Positions 14,902 through 21,555 of a DNA stretch of 24,197 nt are shown here, one piece after another; within the stretch, counting starts at the first letter, position 1; each line of letters starts with the position of its first letter. Source of the DNA: an uncultured Veillonella sp. (GTDB lineage Bacteria; Bacillota; Negativicutes; Veillonellales; Veillonellaceae); the NCBI GenBank assembly GCA_900757715.1, contig CAAEOZ010000050.1:1-24197 (forward strand), read 5' to 3'. The notes beneath the pieces were generated by a model. It had not been told where the DNA came from. It searched no databases and worked only from the letters and a program-made list of their open reading frames with translations. Both the position numbers and the translations under genes were made by a program.

Positions 14902-15747
14902 TTATGAACCTGTCATAAGCCGATATACAGGCGTACTGCCATCAGCATCAACATACTCTAAGCCCTCTAAAAATTCATTGCCTCCCAAATCTTTAAAGGC
15001 AAGTTGATTATGAATCTTCCTTAAAAGCTCTACATTGGTAAAGTATTTCCCATTATCTGCAATTAGATGAGCTTTAATGTCTGTTTGAAATACGCCATCG
15101 ATACGACAGTCTTCATCTAAAGTACTCATATCAAGAACAGTTTCATTGCTCCTGAGCTGTTCAATCCCTGTAATAAAGGCTTCATACACTATATTTAGGC
15201 TAGATGTTTTTACAGCAATTCTATTAGGCACCCAATTTTCTCTATTATCTTCAATATAATCTACAATATCTTTTGTGAAAGCTTCATTAGAATTATATTC
15301 ATTAGGTGTAAATCCCCAGATAATTTGTGTTAGCGAATCATTTACATCAGTTAGCGAAGCATTATCCAATAGTTTTTTCGTTTCACGTCTAAGTAGAGGC
15401 TTTTTAATTGCCAAAAACACGGCAATGGTGGGGATTAACATAACAGCTAAAAGAGGTAGTATACTAAATACGCTAGTTAAACCACTACTAGCATGTGATG
15501 ATTGTAGATGCGCACCACGAGAACCTCGATTAACTGAATCTGCCGTATGAGTCATATACTCTAAAAGCTCTGGCGATTCTAACATGCCGAAGGCAATAGC
15601 AATTAAAATTAATGTACCAATCGTTGTACAAATAATAAATAATTGTTTAGCAACCTTATTACATACAATCTCCTTCTCTTGTAGGGATAAAACATCCATT
15701 TCCCTTACACCTTTACTCCATTTAGTAGTTCGTGCATGTATTTCCAT
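14902..15747 (-). CDS. Hypothetical membrane protein (281 aa, two membrane helices)
   Basis: I do not recognise this family. The N-terminal 33 residues are charged. A first hydrophobic helix lies at about 36-56 (FIICTTIGTLILIAIAFGML). A polar loop with RGSRGAHLQSSHASSG follows, and a second helix spans about 94-114 (SILPLLAVMLIPTIAVFLAI). The remaining 165 residues are soluble, rich in Asn, Asp and Glu, and cytoplasmic by topology (the KKPLLRRETKK stretch after helix 2 is positive-inside). The ATG follows AGGAGAG with 7-base spacing. It is divergent from the small membrane protein at 15835 and ends at its own terminator, so it is monocistronic. The function is unknown. Confidence 0.7.
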   Translation of the reverse strand: MEIHARTTKWSKGVREMDVLSLQEKEIVCNKVAKQLFIICTTIGTLILIAIAFGMLESPELLEYMTHTADSVNRGSRGAHLQSSHASSGLTSVFSILPLLAVMLIPTIAVFLAIKKPLLRRETKKLLDNASLTDVNDSLTQIIWGFTPNEYNSNEAFTKDIVDYIEDNRENWVPNRIAVKTSSLNIVYEAFITGIEQLRSNETVLDMSTLDEDCRIDGVFQTDIKAHLIADNGKYFTNVELLRKIHNQLAFKDLGGNEFLEGLEYVDADGSTPVYRLMTGS

Positions 15748-15834
15748 TCGTTTCTCTCCTATTACTAGAGTTAATATAGCTGTTTCATATATTATTTATA
15801 TTTATTATAATAAAGAAAAGGAGGCTTTGAAAGT

Positions 15835-16254
15835 ATGGGAGAATATATGATAATTCTTATATTTGTATTGATCGCTATTGCTGTAACTTTTGCTACTTAT
15901 AACTTATCTATAATCAGATCTATGCCTCCTGAAGAGCGTTATAAACTTCTTTACTTTAAAGATGATCAAGTCTCTATAGGCATTAGATTAATGAAAAGAA
16001 CCTATAAATTAAAAGATATTCGAGAAGTGCGCTTTTCTAAAGGCAAAAAATTCCGTAGCATGGGCAGTTGGGCCGGCAGAATGAAAATTTGCAAACTAAA
16101 TGGTAAGACAAGCTGTTGGATAGAATTTGATGGTACGGTCTATTACAAAAAGATGGTATTTATAACTAATGAAGAAATCATTGATAAATCAATAGACTTA
16201 CTGATGAATGAATTTCAATCACGAGGAATTCGTTGTACTAAATATAGATGCTAA
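15835..16254 (+). CDS. Hypothetical small membrane protein, possible PH-like domain (139 aa)
   Basis: The protein has one N-terminal transmembrane segment (about residues 5-21, MIILIFVLIAIAVTFAT) followed by a basic soluble domain. That domain has alternating strand-like segments (KLLYFKDDQVSIGIR, TYKLKDIREVRFS, MKICKLNG, CWIEFDGTVYYKKMVFIT) and a final helix (IIDKSIDLLMNEFQS). The pattern is reminiscent of bacterial PH-like domains tethered to the membrane, but that is a weak structural guess. The start has AAGGAGG about 10 bases upstream; an in-frame ATG at 15847 is an alternative. It is divergent from the 281-residue membrane protein, sharing an 87-base promoter region. A strong terminator follows before the tRNA gene. 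Confidence 0.68.
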   Translation: MGEYMIILIFVLIAIAVTFATYNLSIIRSMPPEERYKLLYFKDDQVSIGIRLMKRTYKLKDIREVRFSKGKKFRSMGSWAGRMKICKLNGKTSCWIEFDGTVYYKKMVFITNEEIIDKSIDLLMNEFQSRGIRCTKYRC

Positions 16255-16302
16255 AATATAATTTTCTGAACTATACATCAACATAAAGAATAAAGACATA
16301 TA

Positions 16303-16332
16303 AAAAGGCTTCTCGAAATCGAGAAGCCTTTT
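16303..16332. terminator. Bidirectional terminator shared by the 139-aa gene and tRNA-Arg
   Basis: A 13-bp perfect stem (16303-16315 with 16320-16332) around AAAT has A and T flanks. It serves the plus-strand gene ending at 16254 and, 4 bases past its 3' end, the minus-strand tRNA. Confidence 0.9.
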
Positions 16333-16335
16333 ATT

Positions 16336-16410
16336 TGGTGCGCCTAGCAGGAATCGAACCTGCGCACCCGGTTCCGGAGACCGGCGCTCTATCCACTGAG
16401 CTATAGGCGC
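16336..16410 (-). tRNA. tRNA-Arg (anticodon CCG), CCA encoded
   Basis: The minus strand folds as a complete tRNA. It has a GCGCCTA acceptor 5' strand, a D-arm AGCTCAGTGGATAGAGC, an anticodon stem CCGGT/ACCGG with the 7-base loop CTCCGGA giving anticodon CCG (reads CGG, Arg), the T-arm motif GGTTCGATTCC, and TAGGCGC closing the acceptor. The discriminator A and the CCA tail are encoded. No insertion disrupts it. Confidence 0.97.
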
Positions 16411-16424
16411 ATGAATACCTAAAA

Positions 16425-16433
16425 ATTATACCA
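16425..16433 (-). promoter_or_regulatory. Extended -10 promoter of tRNA-Arg
   Basis: The minus strand reads TGGTATAAT, a perfect extended -10 element ending 15 bases before the tRNA 5' end. No consensus -35 is seen. Confidence 0.6.
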
Positions 16434-16479
16434 TATAACGCTATGGTTCGGTAGTATAAAGTAGTTAAGACTAACTAAT

Positions 16480-16534
16480 ATAATGAAAATCATAATATTG
16501 ACTTTTATTATCTCCAATATTACGATTTTCATTA
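16480..16534. repeat. 21-base inverted repeat near tRNA-Arg
   Basis: 16480-16500 and 16514-16534 are reverse complements at 20 of 21 positions, separated by 13 bases. The hairpin is AT-rich, has no GC core and no clean T-tract, and lies in non-coding DNA. It may be the remnant of a small mobile element, a regulatory RNA hairpin or an operator. Confidence 0.6.
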
Positions 16535-16720
16535 TTATATCTCTCTTTTATTAATACTATAAAAGGATTTCAATATTAAATTACATCACATTAATCACAA
16601 ATAAGAAGCTAACTATATTCACTTCTAAAAGAATAATTATTTTTGATAATAGAATCTAATCATATTCCATTATCTCAAGCTGCTATAACAATAAAGCCAT
16701 TCGGATATGCTCCATTTAAA

Positions 16721-16762
16721 ATAGGTGTAATACTATATTAATATTTAGACTATAACACCTAT
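16721..16762 (-). terminator. Possible terminator downstream of the P-loop ATPase gene
   Basis: ATAGGTGT (16721-16728) pairs with ACACCTAT (16755-16762). On the minus strand the second arm is followed by TTTTA. The 26-base loop is long, so the assignment is tentative. Confidence 0.35.
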
Positions 16763-16846
16763 CATTTAATAGCTTAAAAGCGTACTATCACTAAAGAAAG
16801 TGCCAAAGGATAAGTATAAAGAATTCTTAATAAATTTAGTTTAATA

Positions 16847-18676
16847 CTAGTTCGAAATAATCTCTAATTCATACTTTTTACACTCATTGTTAAACTTAAT
16901 AACTTGTACATCAAGTTTATCACCTACTTCATATTCATTCGAAAGTGAATCTATAAATTTATTTTTTACTCTTCCAACTTCAGAGATGTGTATACGACCA
17001 TAATAATCTCTTCCATACAAGGAAAACTTCATAATTAAAAAATATTGATGTATCGCTTCAATAGTCGATTGACGAGAAACATCACCACATTGAGGTCTAT
17101 TACCTCTATTTTGCCCATAATCAACTCGAGAATTTAAAGATAATGCTCTATACAAAGCTAGATGCACACAAATTCTCCATTCATCTGACATAATAAGATT
17201 AGGATTACCTCTATGCTGCCATTGATATACCCTAGAACTAGGAAGATAATTGCCTATTACTCCAAGTCTATATAAGTCATTTAAAATCTGTACAAAATTA
17301 CATTCCCAAATAGACCCCCTAAAGAATTCATTAATTCTTTTCTTCAAATCTGCTATTGAAAATATAGTTTTAAATCCGGTCAAACAACTGATTATGGTTT
17401 CAATTTGTTCAGATGTATACAATGCTCTGAGCTCTTCTTTTATTTCTTGTAAACTATCCTCAGAGTAAGATTTTGCCATTGAATCAAATACTGCAGTTGT
17501 AAATGCTCCACTTTCATTATGCATACTATTCTGTGCACTTATTAGCAATCGAATCATATCACGAGGTTTAAACCAACTATTATTTAAAATATAACTAGCA
17601 GGTTCAATATCATGTATATTTTCGGGAAACCAAGTACGATAAATATCTAAAGAAGATTCACTATCAGCCTCTGAGCACACCGCAATTCGTTTAAGAATAA
17701 TTTGTATAATTGGGTGGGCATAGGAATTATCATTTGAGTAATTCCAATTAAGAGGAAGAGAAAATCCATAAATAACCTTATTAAGCTCTTTAGTGACAAT
17801 ATATCTAGTTATGGCATTTATAATCTCAGTTCTCACTGAACATATAATTTTAGTATTTTGCATACCAGCCTTTGAAAAGATTGTATTTAGACGTTTAACA
17901 GTAAATATTAAATCGCGAATCATATATAAGTCACGATTGAATACTTTCGGATCACCATAATATGCTTCAAGTTCATCAACAAAAATATAGTATGGAATAT
18001 CTGTTCTTATAACATTCTGGAACGCATCTTCTGCTGCATCTACTAAGTCTATAAAGTTTTGATATTGATCACTATTTTGCTCTCTAAAATCAACCAAAAC
18101 TTCAGGGCTTACTTCGATTTGAGTCGTAGGATCCTTAATCGGTAATGAAAGTTTTACAGAATTAGGAATCTTAAATTTTCTTTTATTAGGTACAAGAATA
18201 TGACTTACAATTTCTTCAAATAAATTCCACTCATCATTATCTAAAAATAGATTTCTATTATACAGTTCATTATCAGCTATAATTTGTTTAAAAAAAATCC
18301 ATCTCCAAATATATTCAAATTCTGTAGTTCCAACTAAAGTGTCATTTGCAACAGTAATAGAAGACAAAACCTTTTGATAAATACCTTGCATTTCATTACG
18401 TTTTGTCTCAGTAAAATCTTCTTTAAACAAAATATATGAAGTACAGGTCTGCGCATCTACTTTTCTTAATTTGTCATCTAGGTAAAATAATAATGCTGTT
18501 TTACCAGTCCCTTTAAATCCTGTGATAAAGCAGTTTGTTCCATTAATAAGCGTATCTAAGTTAAAATGATCTGCCACTACAAAGGTTTTTATAAAAGTAT
18601 CAGTACTTTCAAAATTCACTTCATCTTTTGCATCTGGTTTACCGGTATATAAATCTTTAATTTTAATAGCTTTCAT
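16847..18676 (-). CDS. P-loop ATPase (Sll1717-like) with C-terminal S1-like RNA-binding domain
   Basis: The 609-residue protein contains a Walker A motif GFKGTGKT (53-60), a Walker B-type strand IPYYIFVDELE (227-237, Asp234-Glu235) and a sensor-like ICSVRTE (278-284), so it is an AAA/STAND-like ATPase. It resembles the family annotated as 'P-loop ATPase, Sll1717 family'. Residues about 430-510 look like a winged-helix region. The last 50 residues read as an S1/OB domain: YYGRIHISEVG (558-568), YEVGDKLDVQVIKF (582-595), KKYELEI (600-606). Such a tail would bind RNA or single-stranded nucleic acid. The start is 18676, with only a moderate GGTGG site. DNA here is more AT-rich than in the metabolic genes, suggesting acquisition. 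It stands alone transcriptionally. A defence or nucleic-acid-sensing role is inferred. Confidence 0.75.
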   Translation of the reverse strand: MKAIKIKDLYTGKPDAKDEVNFESTDTFIKTFVVADHFNLDTLINGTNCFITGFKGTGKTALLFYLDDKLRKVDAQTCTSYILFKEDFTETKRNEMQGIYQKVLSSITVANDTLVGTTEFEYIWRWIFFKQIIADNELYNRNLFLDNDEWNLFEEIVSHILVPNKRKFKIPNSVKLSLPIKDPTTQIEVSPEVLVDFREQNSDQYQNFIDLVDAAEDAFQNVIRTDIPYYIFVDELEAYYGDPKVFNRDLYMIRDLIFTVKRLNTIFSKAGMQNTKIICSVRTEIINAITRYIVTKELNKVIYGFSLPLNWNYSNDNSYAHPIIQIILKRIAVCSEADSESSLDIYRTWFPENIHDIEPASYILNNSWFKPRDMIRLLISAQNSMHNESGAFTTAVFDSMAKSYSEDSLQEIKEELRALYTSEQIETIISCLTGFKTIFSIADLKKRINEFFRGSIWECNFVQILNDLYRLGVIGNYLPSSRVYQWQHRGNPNLIMSDEWRICVHLALYRALSLNSRVDYGQNRGNRPQCGDVSRQSTIEAIHQYFLIMKFSLYGRDYYGRIHISEVGRVKNKFIDSLSNEYEVGDKLDVQVIKFNNECKKYELEIISN

Positions 18677-18934
18677 CTCTGCGCCACCATTCTAAAATAT
18701 ATCTGTATAGAACTATATTTTTCAGAAATACGCTTTACAAATATATACGAACTAATAAAATAACTCATCTGTTACATTATACTTCTCATAACTCTTATGC
18801 AACTCTAAAAATTAGATTATAATACTACTAAAATAATGTTTATATCATCTATATTTTCATACAAATATACATAAAAGTGTACAATTAATATATAACCAAA
18901 CTAATATTTAAAGTCATTAACTATATATTCACTC

Positions 18935-19393
18935 TTACATATTCTCCTTAATCAACTCTAGTAAAGCATCACAGCTGCGACTTACATCGTTATATGTTTC
19001 ATCAAAATTCCCAGTATACCAAGGATCCTTTACATCATGGCTGTCACCAACAAAGGACATAGCCTTGTATACCTTTGAGTCTACATCATCTCCAATGATA
19101 CATTTTAAATTACGTCCGTTATTTTCATCCATGATAACGAGGTAATCAAAGTTATGATAATCATCAATCGTTACTTGGCGAGCCTTGCGACGAGTATAAG
19201 GAATATCCATTTCATCTAGCTTTTGCTTAGTCCCATAATGAGTATCATTGCCTATCTCCTCTCGAGATGTGGCGGCAGATTCTACGTAAATAGAATCACT
19301 TAATCCAGCCTCATTAATAATATGCTTCATATAAAACTCTGCCATCGTAGAGCGGCAAATATTACCATGGCAGATAAATAGAATATTAAACAT
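18935..19393 (-). CDS. Low-molecular-weight protein tyrosine phosphatase
   Basis: The 152-residue protein carries the LMW-PTP P-loop CHGNICRS (Cys8 to Ser15; C-x5-R-S) at the N-terminus and the general-acid DPWY motif (Asp123-Pro124) near the C-terminus, at the spacing of active enzymes. The sequence RRKARQV and the DEN(N)xxN region are also family-like. It would remove phosphate from tyrosine of protein substrates, or from small aryl phosphates. GAGAGG lies 8 bases before the ATG. It is flanked by two ATPases of accessory character, but the gene itself is a common housekeeping type. No partner kinase is encoded nearby. Confidence 0.92.
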   Translation of the reverse strand: MFNILFICHGNICRSTMAEFYMKHIINEAGLSDSIYVESAATSREEIGNDTHYGTKQKLDEMDIPYTRRKARQVTIDDYHNFDYLVIMDENNGRNLKCIIGDDVDSKVYKAMSFVGDSHDVKDPWYTGNFDETYNDVSRSCDALLELIKENM

Positions 19394-19439
19394 GGACTAA
19401 GCCTCTCTATTAAAATTCCTTTAACTTTCTAATTTATAA

Positions 19440-19464
19440 AATATATTGTACTATACAAAATATT
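19440..19464 (-). terminator. Weak terminator-like hairpin after the GHKL-nuclease gene
   Basis: AT-rich arms 19440-19450 and 19454-19464 match at 10 of 11 positions with a 3-base loop. They begin directly after the stop codon at 19466, and TTTTA is adjacent on the minus strand. With no GC core this may be a poor terminator, allowing readthrough into the phosphatase gene. Confidence 0.35.
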
Positions 19465-19465
19465 A

Positions 19466-20968
19466 TCAAAATGGATATTGAATACCTTCTTCTTTCCACG
19501 TTTTTAATTCAAAACTATATTGAGTTCCATTCGCATCTTGCATTGTATTTAATACATCTAATATATCTTTTACAGATTTAGGATGTTCCGCAGCAATTAA
19601 AATCCCTTTTGTTGGTTTTTTGCCATCATATACACATCCATCCCAATACATCATTAACTGATATAAATCTTTAACAGTAGTTTTATCTTTTTTCCCTTCA
19701 TATAATGTAATAGTTGATCCAACCGCAACATATAAATCAATTCTAATTTTTTCTTGTAAATTATCATAAGCATATAACTCTGTTTCAACGGTAGGAGTTC
19801 CCATGCCAAGTGCAGAAAGATGAATTTGCTTTTGTTTACATAACTCCGCAAACAATTCTCGCTCATCAAGATCTCCTGGTAAAGGCTCTACATTTTTAGG
19901 AATAATTGGGCATTTCGCTTGAATCCACTCAAATAATTGAATAAGATGTGGATCCCCTTCCCGTAATCCATTTTTTGAGGTTTTTGTTTTTGGAAGTTTT
20001 TCAGCATCACTAGATACCAAGTTTATAACTGCCAAAAATTGATTGAATGATGGGTGTGGTTCTTTCCCCCAAATCGTCCTTATTTGATTATATGCAAGTA
20101 TTCTACCATTAATTCTTATTTCTACACCTGAAGAAGCCATATTTTTCTTATAATATTTTTTTGTATCTGGATGAACACCAATTTTACCAAAAACATATTC
20201 AATTTTAACCTTTCCATGTCCTAAATCATAATATTCAGATCCTTGTTTTGGATTATAATAGCCTTCCCAATTAGGAACCACTTGACTAACAACGTTATTA
20301 TAAACCTGATTTCCCACAGCATCTTCTACGATAAGTATAATTCGCAAACCTTTTTCAGACAGAACACCCGAATAAATAAAGCCTAAATCCTCTCTTAATA
20401 TATCAACCACTGATGACATTTTTTGAAAATTACCACTCAATCCTCTACGAATGGTTCTAAACATTTCTTTTGTACAGGTAAATTCAACAATAGTCCCCGT
20501 ATTACCTAACCCACTATCAAAACTCTCCTGAACAATATCTGCCGAAAAATTTGTTAATAAATAAGGTGCTTTGATCTCTTTATATTGTCCAATTTTAGAA
20601 TCCTCCTCAGTACAAGTCTTTATTAACCAACTATTATTATCTGGGTTCGCAGAAGCGAGAGCATGTTTAAATCCAAATCCATGTTCATTCAATAAAGATT
20701 CTGCACCTGCATGTGACCCAAGAGTAAATGCTGCACTCAAATCTTTAATTCCAGTTCCCGAATCAGCAACTGATACATATATGTAATCCCCCTGTTCTTT
20801 AAATTTGATCATAATACTATTGTTAGCAATAGATGGATTACCTATAAAGTTTGAAATACTATTATCAATAAACTCACATAATATTTCACCTAAAGAATCA
20901 AAATATCCACCGATTCCTTTCCATAATTCATTAGCATTAGGCATATTATTAATTTGAATCAAACTCAT
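19466..20968 (-). CDS. MORC-like GHKL ATPase fused to a probable PD-(D/E)XK nuclease
   Basis: The 500-residue protein has a GHKL (Hsp90/MutL/MORC-type) ATP-binding fold at its N-terminus. The N-box is GEILCEFIDNS (27-37, Glu32 and Asn36), motif II is ADSGTGI (68-74), motif III is NEHGFGFKHALA (94-105), and NTGTIVEF (156-163) forms the following strand. A middle domain covers about 180-370. The C-terminus reads like a restriction-type nuclease core: RIDLYV (409-414, Asp411), YEGKKDK (423-429, Glu424-x-Lys426) and YQLMMYWD (436-443, Gln437). That D...ExK...Q order is typical of NucS/Mrr-like PD-(D/E)XK enzymes. MORC-like GHKL proteins are known from restriction-modification-type loci, so a defence role is plausible. 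AAGGGG lies 8 bases before the ATG. The DNA is AT-rich. Confidence 0.75.
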   Translation of the reverse strand: MSLIQINNMPNANELWKGIGGYFDSLGEILCEFIDNSISNFIGNPSIANNSIMIKFKEQGDYIYVSVADSGTGIKDLSAAFTLGSHAGAESLLNEHGFGFKHALASANPDNNSWLIKTCTEEDSKIGQYKEIKAPYLLTNFSADIVQESFDSGLGNTGTIVEFTCTKEMFRTIRRGLSGNFQKMSSVVDILREDLGFIYSGVLSEKGLRIILIVEDAVGNQVYNNVVSQVVPNWEGYYNPKQGSEYYDLGHGKVKIEYVFGKIGVHPDTKKYYKKNMASSGVEIRINGRILAYNQIRTIWGKEPHPSFNQFLAVINLVSSDAEKLPKTKTSKNGLREGDPHLIQLFEWIQAKCPIIPKNVEPLPGDLDERELFAELCKQKQIHLSALGMGTPTVETELYAYDNLQEKIRIDLYVAVGSTITLYEGKKDKTTVKDLYQLMMYWDGCVYDGKKPTKGILIAAEHPKSVKDILDVLNTMQDANGTQYSFELKTWKEEGIQYPF

Positions 20969-21555
20969 ATCTATTTCCCCTTATAATTAATTGTTATGCT
21001 ATTAGTTTATTATTTATCGAAGGGCTTATCATATTATATATAGATATTTTACTAAAATATGACATCACATACTAAACATTTAATAATCCGGACTCTATCC
21101 ATTTATTTATAAATAGGGAGTTGATATTAAATTAAATTAAATTTTAAAATTTATAGCTATAATATGCTTATCTTAAGTATAAAATTTCAGTATACATCTA
21201 TAAATATCATATCTAAATCATAATTAAAACCTCTACTATTTATTACAAAAAAATACACACGTACTAGTCTTAGTTCCTTATATTAGATTTGCGTTAAATT
21301 CATCTATAATTCATAATTTTATAATTTGCACTATATGTTGTCAATTGTTTTACCATTTAGTCTGTCTTGAAGTATTTATAGGTTTAGCTTAAATAAATGT
21401 CTACAAATATCTAATATAACATTACATACTAAGTCATATGTACGACTAGTAAAATCATAATATATTTATATCTATCATAATAATTAACTTTTAAAGTTCC
21501 CATGATACAAAAAAACTCTGTAGCAATATATACTACAGAGTTTTTTTGTATTTAA
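20969..21555. other. Long AT-rich non-coding stretch left of the autotransporter gene
   Basis: About 590 bases without a supported gene on either strand. The last 50 bases contain the autotransporter terminator; the part next to 20968 should hold the promoter of the GHKL gene. The middle (about 21050-21480) is very AT-rich and shows no recognisable RNA, repeat array or insertion-sequence end. Confidence 0.6.
21508..21548. terminator. Strong terminator after the autotransporter gene
   Basis: A 16-bp perfect stem (21508-21523 with 21533-21548) has the core ACTCTGTAG and A7/T7 flanks. It lies 8 bases beyond the stop at 21556 and can act in both directions. Confidence 0.93.

Larger units (their letters stand above)
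16411..16846. other. AT-rich intergenic stretch between tRNA-Arg and the P-loop ATPase gene
   Basis: No credible gene is seen. The stretch contains the tRNA promoter at its left end, a long 21-base inverted repeat (16480-16534), and an 8-base dyad (16721-16728 with 16755-16762). On the minus strand that dyad is followed by TTTT and may terminate the ATPase gene, which ends 85 bases away. Confidence 0.6.

Noticed and set aside
15806..15811. Perfect TATAAT as promoter of the 139-aa gene
   Set aside because: The implied start of transcription would fall at or inside the ribosome binding site, and the -35 position is poor.
16336..16410. tRNA-Arg as integration site for the accessory block
   Set aside because: Elements usually insert at the tRNA 3' end, which faces left here, while the AT-rich block is on the 5' side. 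No duplicated 3' end of the tRNA was found in the window.
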